Shown piece by piece: positions 25,020 to 34,042 of a DNA stretch of 64,000 nucleotides. Source of the DNA: Paenibacillus sp. G2S3 (GTDB lineage: Bacteria > Bacillota > Bacilli > Paenibacillales > Paenibacillaceae). The notes under the pieces were generated by a model. That model made no database searches, was not told the DNA's origin, and worked only from the letters and a program-made list of their open reading frames with translations. The stretch is from contig NZ_CP126095.1 in NCBI RefSeq assembly GCF_030123105.1, positions 4,092,001 to 4,156,000 of the forward strand. The letters run 5' to 3'. The translations under genes were made by a program, and so were the position numbers. Position 1 is the stretch's first letter; each line of letters opens with the position of its first letter.

Positions 25020-26243
25020 TCAGCGGTGCAATTCAAACATAGCATGCAACGAACGCAGGGACTGCACCATATCCTCTTTCTTCACCAGCACCCAAATCGT
25101 TGTATTCGAATCTGCGGATTGGAGAATTTGAATATTTTGTGAGCTAAGTGCCTCAACGATACGAGCCATAATACCAGGTACACCATTGATACCGCCCCCG
25201 ATGACGGAAACTTTTGCGCAGCCTGATAAACTCTTAGGACGCAAGCCTAATTGCTGGAGAACAGAGATAGCTTTTTCTGATTTGTCATCGAACACAGTAT
25301 AAAGAGCTTCAGTAGGTGTTACATTAATAAAATCAACGCTTATTCCGTTGTCAGCCATACTTTTAAAAATTTGCAGTTGAACGCCCGTGCCATTTCCGTC
25401 TGGACACTCCACAGAAATCTGTGTAACGTTGCTGACATAAGCAATCCCTGTCACAAACCGATCTACAATGCCGCCAGACTGGATGTCGTTGAATCCTTCA
25501 GGGTTCGTAACCAGCGTACCTTCATTCTCAGAAAATGTTGACCGAACGCGTACTGGAATTTGTGCCTGCATAGCAATCTCAACCGCACGTGGATGGATTA
25601 CCTTTGCTCCTTGATGAGCCATATTACAAATTTCTGTATAGCTAACATACGTTAAAGGTTTAGCATCTTCAACGATCCGTGGATCTGCTGTAAGAATCCC
25701 GTTAACGTCTGTATAGATATCAACCATATCTGCATGAAGAGCAGCACCCAGTGCAGTCGCAGAGGTGTCACTTCCTCCACGGCCCAAAGTCGTCAAATCT
25801 CCAGCTTCAGTTTGTCCTTGGAACCCTGTCACTATAACTACTTTATCTTCACGCAGTTCGCGGAGAATACGTTCAGGACGAACATCCAGAATTCTTGCAT
25901 TGCCATAGTTGCTATCAGTCATAAAACCAGCCTGAGCTCCCGTTAATACCGTAGAAGCAATCCCTTCATTCTCCAGCAGCCCACAAAGTGTAGTAGCAGA
26001 GATAATCTCACCACAGCACATCAAGAGATCCTTCTCACGCTCAGGGAGTGAATCTCCATTCTGCACAGCCCAATCCAGCAGAGTATCTGTTGCATAAGGC
26101 TCTCCACGTCTGCCCATTGCCGAAACGACAATGACCAAACTATAGCCGCTAGCGAGCTCCCGTTTGACATTACGAATGACGTGCTCTCTAGCTTGTGGTG
26201 TTGAAAGTGATGTTCCTCCGAATTTTTGTACCAGAATACCCAT
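25020..26243 (-). CDS. dapG: aspartate kinase (DapG type)
   Basis: 407 residues. Kinase domain with VQKFGGTSL (4-12), GRGGSDTSA and the TDVNGILTADPRI segment, then two C-terminal ACT domains. It phosphorylates aspartate. In B. subtilis the DapG isozyme is inhibited by meso-diaminopimelate. ATG 26243 with GGAGGAATTATAC was chosen over an ATG 33 nt upstream. It is followed by dapA; asd, which lies just before dapG in B. subtilis, is missing here. A 300-bp leader containing a 23-codon open frame precedes it. Confidence 0.96.
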   Translation of the reverse strand: MGILVQKFGGTSLSTPQAREHVIRNVKRELASGYSLVIVVSAMGRRGEPYATDTLLDWAVQNGDSLPEREKDLLMCCGEIISATTLCGLLENEGIASTVLTGAQAGFMTDSNYGNARILDVRPERILRELREDKVVIVTGFQGQTEAGDLTTLGRGGSDTSATALGAALHADMVDIYTDVNGILTADPRIVEDAKPLTYVSYTEICNMAHQGAKVIHPRAVEIAMQAQIPVRVRSTFSENEGTLVTNPEGFNDIQSGGIVDRFVTGIAYVSNVTQISVECPDGNGTGVQLQIFKSMADNGISVDFINVTPTEALYTVFDDKSEKAISVLQQLGLRPKSLSGCAKVSVIGGGINGVPGIMARIVEALSSQNIQILQSADSNTTIWVLVKKEDMVQSLRSLHAMFELHR

Positions 26244-26382
26244 GTATAATTCCTCCATTATTGTCAAAGCAAACACACTAATCGTTCGTAAACAGAACTC
26301 ATTTCGTTTCTAAATGAGAAATTCCTTTACAGTACGTAAGCTTATTTCTTAAGTAATTTTCTTTTATTTTGAAAAATGGTTG

Positions 26383-26407
26383 TACCGCCCTCGAAATGAG
26401 GACGGTA
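26383..26407 (-). promoter_or_regulatory. hairpin in the dapG leader
   Basis: TACCGTCCTC (26398-26407) pairs with GAGGGCGGTA (26383-26392), 10 bp with one G-U, loop ATTTC. A run of five T starts about 8 nt after the stem. A second perfect 7-bp hairpin CTCATTT/AAATGAG lies at 26298-26318. Possible attenuation elements; no known riboswitch was recognised. Confidence 0.4.
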
Positions 26408-26417
26408 GCAGCAGTGC

Positions 26418-26489
26418 TTATATTTTTTTGGTAGCAATGATCTCAGAAATGAGTATGGCAGATCTTGGCTTTAACTTCTCATTGCTCAT
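26418..26489 (-). CDS. possible 23-residue leader peptide upstream of dapG
   Basis: ATG 26489-26487 has GGGGAGA 8 nt upstream and a 23-codon frame ending TAA at 26418. It has four Lys (two adjacent near the end, ATKKI) and five Ile. It ends about 10 bp before a 10-bp hairpin and lies upstream of aspartate kinase, whose pathway leads to Lys, Thr and Ile. The layout resembles a leader-peptide attenuator. Inference only; a chance open frame in the gap is possible. Confidence 0.35.
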   Translation of the reverse strand: MSNEKLKPRSAILISEIIATKKI

Positions 26490-26543
26490 TTCGTACATCT
26501 CCCCTTTTATTGTCCACAACTAAATCCGCCGATTCGGTCTACT

Positions 26544-27140
26544 CTAAACAGAATGAAACTTTTCGATAATCATCGGCTGTAGCTGTTTACCTTGCAAAGC
26601 GGAATAGCAAGCTTCTGGAATAAGATCCATACGCGCTACTAAAGAGTTAGGTTTGCCCTCAGGGTTATCCTGTCCGAATGGCACAAAATAAATATTTTTG
26701 GCCACTAGAAGCTTTGCAATATTTGCTGCGTTTAGACCTAAGCCATCATTGGTAGATATCGCCAGAACAAGTGGACGTCCATTACGCATCTGCGATTTTG
26801 CAGCCATGAGCACTGGACTATCGGTCATAGCATTTGCCAATTTACTCGTTGTATTTCCAGTGCAGGGTGCTATAGTAAGCACATCCAGCAGCTTGGAAGG
26901 ACCCAGCGGCTCCGCTTCAACAATTGTAGAAATGATATCATTACCTGTTATATCTTTCAACTGTTTTAGCCAATTTTGCGATGTTCCAAAGCGGGTGTCG
27001 GTGCCTAGTACGGATGCTGAAACGATGGGCACTACGTTTGCTCCTCCATCCACGAAGCGTTGGATTTGCGGCATTACCTCCGCAAATGTGCAGTGAGATC
27101 CGGTAATCGCATACCCTACTGTTTTTCCGTGCCAATCCAT
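26544..27140 (-). CDS. dpaB: dipicolinate synthase subunit B
   Basis: 198 residues with a flavoprotein-like fold (GYAITGSHCTF at 9-19, TIAPCTGNTTSKLANAMTD, AISTNDGLGLNA). With DpaA it converts the dihydrodipicolinate-pathway intermediate to dipicolinic acid in the mother cell, which accumulates with calcium in the spore core. The ATG is 1 nt after the dpaA stop, so the pair is coupled (spoVFA-spoVFB of B. subtilis). Confidence 0.96.
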   Translation of the reverse strand: MDWHGKTVGYAITGSHCTFAEVMPQIQRFVDGGANVVPIVSASVLGTDTRFGTSQNWLKQLKDITGNDIISTIVEAEPLGPSKLLDVLTIAPCTGNTTSKLANAMTDSPVLMAAKSQMRNGRPLVLAISTNDGLGLNAANIAKLLVAKNIYFVPFGQDNPEGKPNSLVARMDLIPEACYSALQGKQLQPMIIEKFHSV

Positions 27141-27141
27141 T

Positions 27142-28038
27142 TTATTCGTCCCCCTTGATTAAAGCCTCGTCCGATATCGACTGAACCAGCGCATTTGCCA
27201 TAATAATCCCAGCGCTTTTAGGAGCTACAATGCCAGGGAGTCCAGGTGCTAGCATCGCTTTAATTCCTCTTTTCTCAGCATAACGAAAATCACATCCACC
27301 TGGAGCAGAAGCCAGATCGACTATTAAGCAATGCGGTGAGATTCGTGAGAGTACTTGTGCGGTGATGATCATACTTGGAATCGTATTAAATATCAGATCA
27401 ACATCCGGCACATGAAGCAACAGATCACTGGTCATAAAAGGCTTCCAGCCCATTTCCTCAGCACGTGCATAATGTTCCTGTTTTCTAACTCCGGCTTTAA
27501 CACTAGCACCCAGTCCTTGCAGACTTCTTGCCATTGTAAAACCCGTTCTGCCCAAACCCAGTACCATCGATTTGGAACTGTGAATGGTAAAATCCGTGTT
27601 CTGTATGGCCATAACCAGTGCCCCTTCCGCTGTTGGGATGGAGTTGTAGATGGCTACATCGTCACGATTAAGCAATTCAATTAACTTCAACGAATGCTTG
27701 GCGCACATGCCGCGTAAGTAGCTTTTGGCCATACCGCTATACACCAAACAATGGGGTGGCAGAGCAGCAAAATGTGCTTCCAAGAGCATCAAGCGTTCAG
27801 AAGAAAATAGAGCACTGATATTCCCTTCATCATCACAACCAACCGTAGGCAACACTAATACATCTGCATTACTAAGCAGCTCTACCGACATCTGTTCCAG
27901 GTTCACCCCTGGGCAAGGGGTCTCCCACTTATCGAACCCGGCAGCGCTTACCGTCGCATCCAATTCCACACATTTCCGAATCACTTCAAGCTGTCTCGCG
28001 TCCCCGCCCAGGAACACGATCCTGACGCCAGTAAGCAT
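27142..28038 (-). CDS. dpaA: dipicolinate synthase subunit A
   Basis: 298 residues. The N-terminal VRIVFLGGDARQLEVI and the Rossmann motif VLGLGRTGFTMARSLQGLGA (about 155-175) identify the NAD(P)-binding DpaA subunit. ATG 28038 follows AAAGGAG by 11 nt; an upstream in-frame ATG has no site. A sigma-K-like promoter lies 40 bp upstream, matching the known mother-cell control of spoVF. First gene of the dpaA-dpaB pair, with dapG and dapA, which make the precursor, following. Confidence 0.96.
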   Translation of the reverse strand: MLTGVRIVFLGGDARQLEVIRKCVELDATVSAAGFDKWETPCPGVNLEQMSVELLSNADVLVLPTVGCDDEGNISALFSSERLMLLEAHFAALPPHCLVYSGMAKSYLRGMCAKHSLKLIELLNRDDVAIYNSIPTAEGALVMAIQNTDFTIHSSKSMVLGLGRTGFTMARSLQGLGASVKAGVRKQEHYARAEEMGWKPFMTSDLLLHVPDVDLIFNTIPSMIITAQVLSRISPHCLIVDLASAPGGCDFRYAEKRGIKAMLAPGLPGIVAPKSAGIIMANALVQSISDEALIKGDE

Positions 28039-28079
28039 AGGGATGACGCTCCTTTCAACATACACTATCGACTATAGAG

Positions 28080-28108
28080 CATCTTATGCTGGGCATTCTT
28101 AATGGGTG
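28080..28108 (-). promoter_or_regulatory. putative sigma-K promoter of dpaAB
   Basis: On the minus strand CACC (28105-28108), 16 bp, CATAAGATG (28080-28088) fits the sigma-K pattern mACm-16/17-CATAnnnTA except for the last base. Confidence 0.55.
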
Positions 28109-28169
28109 AAAAGCGGAGAAGAATTACCATCAGGCTTAAATGTGAAACTTATAATTTGTCATATTTGAA

Positions 28170-28223
28170 ACAAAAAAAGCTTGCGAATCACGCCGAATTG
28201 GCATTAATTCGCAAGCTTTTTAA
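28170..28223. terminator. bidirectional terminator after dut
   Basis: AAAAAGCTTGCGAAT (28174-28188) and ATTCGCAAGCTTTTT (28207-28221) form a 15-bp perfect stem with an inner GCC/GGC. T-runs lie on both sides; it serves dut on the minus strand. Confidence 0.9.
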
Positions 28224-28232
28224 TAAGTCATA

Positions 28233-28679
28233 TTATTTGCCAGTGTGACCGAAGCCTCCGGCTCCACGTTCTGTTTCGGATAAAGCATCTACTTCAACCA
28301 AAGTGACCACTGGAACCGCTTGAAATACCATTTGGGCAATGCGCTCATTACGAGCGATAGCAAATGGCTCTTGCCCTAGATTGATCAACAACACTTTGAT
28401 CTCTCCACGATAATCAGCATCAATCGTTCCAGGTGTGTTCAAACACGTAATTCCATGCTTCAAGGCCAGTCCACTTCGTGGACGAATTTGAGCTTCTAGT
28501 CCGTCTGGCATAGCTAGTGATATGCCTGTTGGAATTAATGCACGTTCTCCAGGCGCAAGCACAACTTCGCTTTCAACAGCGGCATAAAGATCATACCCGG
28601 AAGCCTGTTCTGACATTTTACAAGGCAGATTAACATCCTCGTTTCCAGCTAGTTTATTGATTTGTACGTAATAAGACAA
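28233..28679 (-). CDS. dut: dUTP diphosphatase (trimeric)
   Basis: 148 residues. All five dUTPase motifs are present: [39 protein letters not shown] and the C-terminal [11 protein letters not shown]. It hydrolyses dUTP to dUMP, keeping uracil out of DNA and feeding dTMP synthesis. Start: TTG 28679 is 7 nt after AGGAGAG; an ATG 6 nt upstream abuts the site. It overlaps the mlpA 3' end by 26 bp. B. subtilis carries ymxH here, not dut. Confidence 0.95.
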   Translation of the reverse strand: MSYYVQINKLAGNEDVNLPCKMSEQASGYDLYAAVESEVVLAPGERALIPTGISLAMPDGLEAQIRPRSGLALKHGITCLNTPGTIDADYRGEIKVLLINLGQEPFAIARNERIAQMVFQAVPVVTLVEVDALSETERGAGGFGHTGK

Positions 28680-29922
28680 GATCATCTCTCCTAACATTTG
28701 CAATAGCTTTATCTGTTGAACCTACCATCGCTAAAGAAAGCGGCTCAGCAAACATATTATCAAGCACATTATTGATATTGTCCATCGTTACTAACTGAAT
28801 CTTGGCGATCATATCGTCTAATGTGTTATGTTTTCCGAGCATAAGTTCATTTTTTCCGATTCGATTCATCCGGCTACTGGTACTCTCTAGGCTAAGAATG
28901 AGGCTACCTTTAAGCTGCTCCTTGCCTTTTCTCAGTTCATCTTCACTAAGACCCTTAGTAGCAAGATCGTACATCATTTCCTTGATTAGCTCCATTACAT
29001 CCTTGGTTTGCTTAGGTGCTGTTCCAGCATAGACCGTGAACAAACCTGAATCTGCTTGAGAACTGTGGTAAGAATATACAGAATAAGCCAAGCCACGTTT
29101 TTCGCGAATCTCTTGGAACATCCGCGAGCTCATCCCACCACCAATGGCATTATTAATAAGTACCATAGCATATTGCAATGGATCGCCAGAACGAACCCCT
29201 GGTAAGGAAAGACAGATATGATTCTGTTCTGTTTTCTTGCGGTGAAACAACAAATCCCCATAATAATCCGGTGGAGTCAGCGGCGCAGATGTGCCATGAT
29301 TAGCGAAGGAACCAAAATGCTGCTCCAATAGCTCAATCAGTCCATCGCTGATGTTGCCCGCTACACTAATTACCGTATTCTCAATCGTATATTGCTCCTT
29401 CATGTAGGCACGAAGATCATCTGGCTTCATCTCCATCAGCCGTTCCTTTAAGCCAAGGATAGAATACGCAAGCGGATGATCCTTGTAGGCAGCAGCACAC
29501 ATCAAATCATGCACAAGATCATCTGGTGTGTCCTCGCACATAGAAATTTCCTCAAGGATGACGTTCTTTTCTTTCTCCAGCTCTTCAGCATCCATACGTG
29601 AACGGAAGAACATGTCAGCTAACACATCTACTGCGATAGGCAGATGCTCATCCAGTACTTTTGCATAATAGCAAGTATATTCCTTAGAGGTAAATGCATT
29701 TACATTGCCACCAATAGCATCGAACTGCTCGGCAATATCTTTAGCACTATATCGATCCGTACCTTTAAAAAGCATATGCTCTACAAAATGGGATATCCCG
29801 TTGTTTCCAGGGTGTTCATTCCGCGAACCTGTCTTCACCCAGATTCCGAATGAAACGGACCGGCCTGTCGGAATTTTTTCCATCACTACTCGCAATCCAT
29901 TGGATAATACTATTTTTTCCAC
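28654..29922 (-). CDS. mlpA: M16-family zinc peptidase (MlpA/YmxG)
   Basis: 422 residues. The zinc motif HFVEH is in [14 protein letters not shown] (about 45-60) with the distal Glu in ILEEISM. A second M16 half follows with [13 protein letters not shown], the conserved R/Y pair of active subunits. Homologues are single-chain homodimeric proteases resembling mitochondrial processing peptidase. GTG 29922 has AGGAGGACTTGAA upstream. The order pnp-ylxY-mlpA matches B. subtilis. Confidence 0.93.
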   Translation of the reverse strand: MEKIVLSNGLRVVMEKIPTGRSVSFGIWVKTGSRNEHPGNNGISHFVEHMLFKGTDRYSAKDIAEQFDAIGGNVNAFTSKEYTCYYAKVLDEHLPIAVDVLADMFFRSRMDAEELEKEKNVILEEISMCEDTPDDLVHDLMCAAAYKDHPLAYSILGLKERLMEMKPDDLRAYMKEQYTIENTVISVAGNISDGLIELLEQHFGSFANHGTSAPLTPPDYYGDLLFHRKKTEQNHICLSLPGVRSGDPLQYAMVLINNAIGGGMSSRMFQEIREKRGLAYSVYSYHSSQADSGLFTVYAGTAPKQTKDVMELIKEMMYDLATKGLSEDELRKGKEQLKGSLILSLESTSSRMNRIGKNELMLGKHNTLDDMIAKIQLVTMDNINNVLDNMFAEPLSLAMVGSTDKAIANVRRDDLVLLRTNQ

Positions 29923-29997
29923 TTCAAGTCCTCCTGGCCATAGCCATGGCTATCTAAATTAATACACGTGCCTATAATCCTACCAGAAATAGATCAC

Positions 29998-30981
29998 TCA
30001 CTCAACATCAGAGGGAATTAGGCGCTCCGCTGACAGCGTTTGGCTAACTGTACCTAGCTGTAACCCTTTTGCCTTAATCCCGCGTATCATGGCCTTTAGC
30101 GCCTGGGAGGATGAGGCAGTAGGATGCATTAGAACAAGTGTGCCGGGTTCAGCTTTGCTTGTGATTTTGGCAACTATAGATTCAGGAGAAGGATTGCGCC
30201 AATCTACCGTATCCACAGTCCAGAGTACAGTCTTTAACCCCAAACTGCTTGCGATCTCTACTGTCTCTTGATCAAAATCACCTGATGGAGGTGCGAACCA
30301 TTTATTAGTAACTCCAAGCGATTCCTTTAACAGCTTTTGCGTCTTCTCAATTTCAACGGTAGCCCGAGCTCGACTTAAAGTACTCATATTGGGGTGGGTA
30401 TAGGCGTGATTCTCCATCTCATGACCACGCTTTAACATTTCTGTAGCAAGCTCCGGATTCTTACTCAGCCAGCTTCCATCCAGAAAAAACGTAACTTTCA
30501 CGTGCTCTTCATCCAAAATATCCAGCATTGGCACGATGTACTGATTGCCCCAAGCCACATTAATCATCAGTGATACCATCGGTTTCGCCGGATTTCCGCG
30601 ATATATAGGTTCTGCTCCCAGTTCATTTAGCGATACTTTTGGTTCGATCTGCCGATACACAAACTTTATGGGTTCTTTTGGCGCCAAAAGAGCATTCCGA
30701 TAGGTACTCTCTACATCAATTTCAAGTCCGTTATAACCCGGAATAGCCTTCCATACCCGATCAACCACTGCATCGACTGGAGGGGCATTAAGCTTTGCCG
30801 CAGCGGTCTCAATCCGCAGACGAAGATCATTGTTCGCCGCCTTAGGAATATCCATCCATACCGCAAGATCATCCTGCGGCTTCAATTGCGCAAGCATGTC
30901 CTTAACCGGCCCCTGTGTGCTACCAATTCCTATCACGATCGCTACACAAGCAACCACTAATGCCACTTTTTCCGTCTTCAT
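29998..30981 (-). CDS. ylxY: YlxY-like polysaccharide deacetylase family protein, altered active site
   Basis: 327 residues. A signal/anchor segment (about 5-25) is followed by a long spacer and a NodB domain (about 140-320). The His motif NHAYTHPNM, DTVDW and the late LMHPT are present. Motif 1, normally (T/S)FDD, reads MINVAWG, so Asn replaces the catalytic Asp; motif 3 reads FAPPSGD, without the usual Arg. Catalysis may be altered or lost. ATG 30981 has GGGGAGG 8 nt upstream. Probably extracytoplasmic, possibly acting on spore or cell-wall peptidoglycan. Confidence 0.88.
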   Translation of the reverse strand: MKTEKVALVVACVAIVIGIGSTQGPVKDMLAQLKPQDDLAVWMDIPKAANNDLRLRIETAAAKLNAPPVDAVVDRVWKAIPGYNGLEIDVESTYRNALLAPKEPIKFVYRQIEPKVSLNELGAEPIYRGNPAKPMVSLMINVAWGNQYIVPMLDILDEEHVKVTFFLDGSWLSKNPELATEMLKRGHEMENHAYTHPNMSTLSRARATVEIEKTQKLLKESLGVTNKWFAPPSGDFDQETVEIASSLGLKTVLWTVDTVDWRNPSPESIVAKITSKAEPGTLVLMHPTASSSQALKAMIRGIKAKGLQLGTVSQTLSAERLIPSDVE

Positions 30982-31134
30982 GACGACTTCCTCCCCGGTA
31001 GAAACGAATTTCAGGTTCGTTCCACACAATTACAAAGACACTTTGTCCCAATCTATGAGACAAGGGAGGAATTTATGTCATGAACAGATACAAGACTAAT
31101 AGATAGAAATGTTTGTGCCAGCTTTCCACTTTCG

Positions 31135-31184
31135 TCCATATAAAAAAAGAGCCAGAACGCAAATCGCTTCTGTCTCTTTTAATA
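31135..31184 (-). terminator. Rho-independent terminator of pnp
   Basis: AAAGAG-A-CAGAA / TTCTG-G-CTCTTT (31145-31182) with an inner GCG/CGC is followed by TTTTTTTA on the minus strand. Confidence 0.8.
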
Positions 31185-31228
31185 ATGAAATTAGATCCCT
31201 TTAGTAAAGGTTATTACTAAGATCAAAC

Positions 31229-33331
31229 TTACGCTTTAGCTCCAGTTTCCGAAGTCAACACCGCTTTACGAGACAGGTTAACCCGGCCTTGTGGATCGAT
31301 CTCGGTAACTTTAACGGTAATGGTGTCACCAATAGCAACAACATCTTCTACCTTAGCTACACGCTCAGTAGACAATTGGGAAATGTGTACCAATCCGTCT
31401 TTGCCCGGAATCAGTTCAACAAATGCACCAAATTTCTCAATACGTCTAACTGTACCCACATAGATTTCTCCGACTTGTACTTCACGCACAAGACCTTCGA
31501 TAATCGAACGAGCCTTTTGGATCATTTCTTCATCTGAAGAACCGATAAAGACGCGGCCATCTTGTTCGATGTCGATTTTTACGCCGGTTTCTTCAATAAT
31601 TTTATTGATAATCTTACCACCAGCACCGATAACATCACGGATTTTGTCCGGATTGATGTTGATAATAATGATTTTTGGAGCATATTTGGACAGATTAGGT
31701 CTTGGCGCAGAGATCGCTTCATTCATTTTGTCCAAGATGAACAGACGGCCTTCTTTAGCCTGCTGAAGTGCATCCTGAAGAATGTTGCGGTCGATACCGG
31801 CAATCTTAATGTCCATTTGAATAGCTGTAACACCTTCTGCTGTACCAGCTACTTTGAAGTCCATATCTCCGAGATGATCTTCCATACCTTGAATATCCGT
31901 CAGGATGGAGACATGCTCTCCGTCTTTGATCAGACCCATTGCTACTCCGGCTACAGGTGCTTTGATTGGCACACCAGCGTCCATCATAGCCAGAATGCTG
32001 GCACAGATACTAGCCTGGGAAGTAGAACCGTTAGATTCAATCGCTTCTGATACTAGACGAATCGTGTACGGGAATTCAGTTTCACTAGGAATAACCTTAG
32101 ATAATGCACGTTCTCCTAGTGCTCCGTGACCGATTTCACGGCGTCCTGGTGCTCTAAGCGGACGAGCTTCCCCTACGCTGAACGGTGGGAAGTTGTAATG
32201 GTGCATGAAACGTTTCGTTTCAGTAGGATCGATTCCGTCGAGAATTTGCACATCACCTAGTGCTCCAAGGGTACAAACGCTAAGGATTTGTGTTTGTCCA
32301 CGTGTGAACAGACCGGAACCGTGCGTACGTGGTAACAGGCTTGTATCACATTCAATCGGACGGATTTCATCAAGCTTACGTCCATCTGGACGAACCTTAT
32401 CATGCGTGATTAGACGTCTTACTTCATCCTTCACGATATCATGTAGGACTTCTTTAACATCTTTCAGAAGCTCCGGTGCTTCTATGTACTTCTCTACGAA
32501 ATACGCAACTGCTTCATCATTAACGATATCAATCGCTTCCTGACGCGCATGTTTTTCAGCAATTTTAACGGCTTCCACCAGACGAGCCTCTGCAAATGCA
32601 CGGACCTCAGTATTAACGTCAGCATTCACTGTATGCAGCTTCACAGCCATTTTTTCTTTACCAGCCACTTTGACCAGTTCTTCAATGGTTGCAACGATCT
32701 TGCGGATTTCATCATGACCGAACATAATCGCTTCGAGCATCACATCTTCCGTCACTTCGTTCGCTTCTGCTTCAACCATCATGATTGCTTCCTTCGTTCC
32801 AGCAACCACTACATAAATATCACTGATTGCTTGCTGAGCCATATCCGGATTGATCACAAACTCTCCATTAATCCGACCTACAGCAACGCCGCCGATTGGT
32901 CCATCAAAAGGCACATCAGAAATACTAAGTGCAGCTGAAGTACCGATCATAGCAGCAATATCTGGTGCGCAGTCCTGATCCACACTCATTACCATGTTCA
33001 ATACCTGAACATCGTTACGGAATCCTTCAGGGAACAGTGGTCTGATTGGACGGTCAGTCAAACGGCTGGACAGAATCGCTTTCTCACTCGGTCTGCCTTC
33101 ACGTTTAATAAATCCGCCAGGAATTTTACCTACTGCATATAATCTTTCCTCATAGTTAACCGTAAGCGGGAAAAAATCCAGATCCTTAGGCTCTTTCGAA
33201 GCCGTAACGGTACATAATACCGAAGTATCTCCATAACGCACCATAACGGCTGCGTTTGCTTGTTTAGCTAGGCGGCCCGTTTCCAGCACAAGGCGTCTTC
33301 CGCCTAGCTGCATTTCTACACGTTTTTCCAT
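31229..33331 (-). CDS. pnp: polyribonucleotide nucleotidyltransferase (PNPase)
   Basis: 700 residues. Two RNase PH domains ([13 protein letters not shown] start; second core with [13 protein letters not shown] and [17 protein letters not shown]), a KH domain ([20 protein letters not shown]) and an S1 domain ([19 protein letters not shown]). 3'-5' phosphorolytic exonuclease of mRNA decay. ATG 33331 has AAGGAGGTATTT; the frame extends 17 codons further without a site. Downstream of rpsO with a hairpin in the intergenic region. Confidence 0.98.
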   Translation of the reverse strand: MEKRVEMQLGGRRLVLETGRLAKQANAAVMVRYGDTSVLCTVTASKEPKDLDFFPLTVNYEERLYAVGKIPGGFIKREGRPSEKAILSSRLTDRPIRPLFPEGFRNDVQVLNMVMSVDQDCAPDIAAMIGTSAALSISDVPFDGPIGGVAVGRINGEFVINPDMAQQAISDIYVVVAGTKEAIMMVEAEANEVTEDVMLEAIMFGHDEIRKIVATIEELVKVAGKEKMAVKLHTVNADVNTEVRAFAEARLVEAVKIAEKHARQEAIDIVNDEAVAYFVEKYIEAPELLKDVKEVLHDIVKDEVRRLITHDKVRPDGRKLDEIRPIECDTSLLPRTHGSGLFTRGQTQILSVCTLGALGDVQILDGIDPTETKRFMHHYNFPPFSVGEARPLRAPGRREIGHGALGERALSKVIPSETEFPYTIRLVSEAIESNGSTSQASICASILAMMDAGVPIKAPVAGVAMGLIKDGEHVSILTDIQGMEDHLGDMDFKVAGTAEGVTAIQMDIKIAGIDRNILQDALQQAKEGRLFILDKMNEAISAPRPNLSKYAPKIIIININPDKIRDVIGAGGKIINKIIEETGVKIDIEQDGRVFIGSSDEEMIQKARSIIEGLVREVQVGEIYVGTVRRIEKFGAFVELIPGKDGLVHISQLSTERVAKVEDVVAIGDTITVKVTEIDPQGRVNLSRKAVLTSETGAKA

Positions 33332-33444
33332 AAATACCTCCTTGAATAGTAGTAGACCCGCAGTCAAATATAGCAGGTTCACATATCGATCTAATGAATC
33401 GGAAAGGCTTGTCCCTAAGGTATGTAGCCTGTTCTGTATGCATA

Positions 33445-33494
33445 TAAGAAGAAACGGCTAAGTCTTACAGATGATGTAAAGTGGCCGTTTTTAC
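33445..33494 (-). promoter_or_regulatory. terminator-like hairpin in the pnp leader
   Basis: On the minus strand AAACGGC (33484-33490) pairs with GCCGTTT (33452-33458), with an inner CTTTAC/GTAAG stem, followed by CTTCTTAT. It lies between the rpsO terminator and pnp. PNPase autoregulates its own leader in other bacteria through a comparable stem. Confidence 0.45.
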
Positions 33495-33532
33495 GAATAA
33501 TCTCATCAGTCTTGCTATAAAGTTTTCCCTAA

Positions 33533-33604
33533 ATTTTCAAAAAGCAACCCAGCTGTCCCGCTGTCGCTCCGAGAAGGACATACGGTATACAACCAGGCTG
33601 CTTT
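33533..33604 (-). terminator. terminator after rpsO
   Basis: AAAGCAGCC (33596-33604) pairs with GGTTGCTTT (33541-33549) around a structured 46-nt loop. TTTTTGAAAATTT follows on the minus strand. Read-through would reach pnp. Confidence 0.65.
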
Positions 33605-33624
33605 AAGGGTTATCTTATGGAAAA

Positions 33625-33894
33625 TTAACGACGCAATCCCAGTCTTTCGATCAGGGCGCTGTAACGTCTGATGTCTTTGTTTTTCAAATACGCCAGAAGT
33701 TTACGACGTTGTCCAACCATTTTCAACAATCCGCGACGGGAGTGATGATCTTTCTTGTGCGTACGCAAGTGGTCAGTCAAATTAACGATGTTCTCCGTTA
33801 GGATAGCAACTTGCACCTCAGGGGATCCAGTATCGGATTCGTGAGTTTTGTGCTCGTCGATCAATTGATGTTTACGTTCTTGAGTTAATGCCAT
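33625..33894 (-). CDS. rpsO: 30S ribosomal protein S15
   Basis: 89 residues, the invariant S15 size. [29 protein letters not shown] and the C-terminal [12 protein letters not shown] are characteristic. S15 binds 16S rRNA early in platform assembly. ATG 33894 with GAAGGAGGTGAACAGG; the frame runs 14 codons upstream without support. It has its own promoter and precedes pnp, the usual bacterial pairing. Confidence 0.98.
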   Translation of the reverse strand: MALTQERKHQLIDEHKTHESDTGSPEVQVAILTENIVNLTDHLRTHKKDHHSRRGLLKMVGQRRKLLAYLKNKDIRRYSALIERLGLRR

Positions 33895-33996
33895 CCTGTT
33901 CACCTCCTTCAATATAATCGCCACTAGCCTCGTCACCGTCGGTGAGAACGTGCAACCAAGCTAAGGTTATGATGCTGTAAGCCAGCAACGTTTATT

Positions 33997-34025
33997 AGTA
34001 TAGCATCTCCATTAACAAAAGTAAA
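33997..34025 (-). promoter_or_regulatory. sigma-A promoter of rpsO
   Basis: TTTACT (34020-34025), 17 bp, TATACT (33997-34002) on the minus strand. The roughly 95-nt leader contains a short TCACCG/CGGTGA hairpin (about 33935-33947) where S15 autoregulation could act. Confidence 0.55.
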
Positions 34026-34042
34026 CGGCTTGTCCGGGATGA

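Noticed and set aside
24128..25045. Longer dapA start at 25045
   Set aside because: It overlaps dapG and lacks a ribosome-binding site; GTG 25003 has AAGGAGG.
26244..26543. Lysine riboswitch before dapG
   Set aside because: The region is AT-rich with short hairpins and shows none of the conserved L-box blocks I know; a leader-peptide reading fits better.
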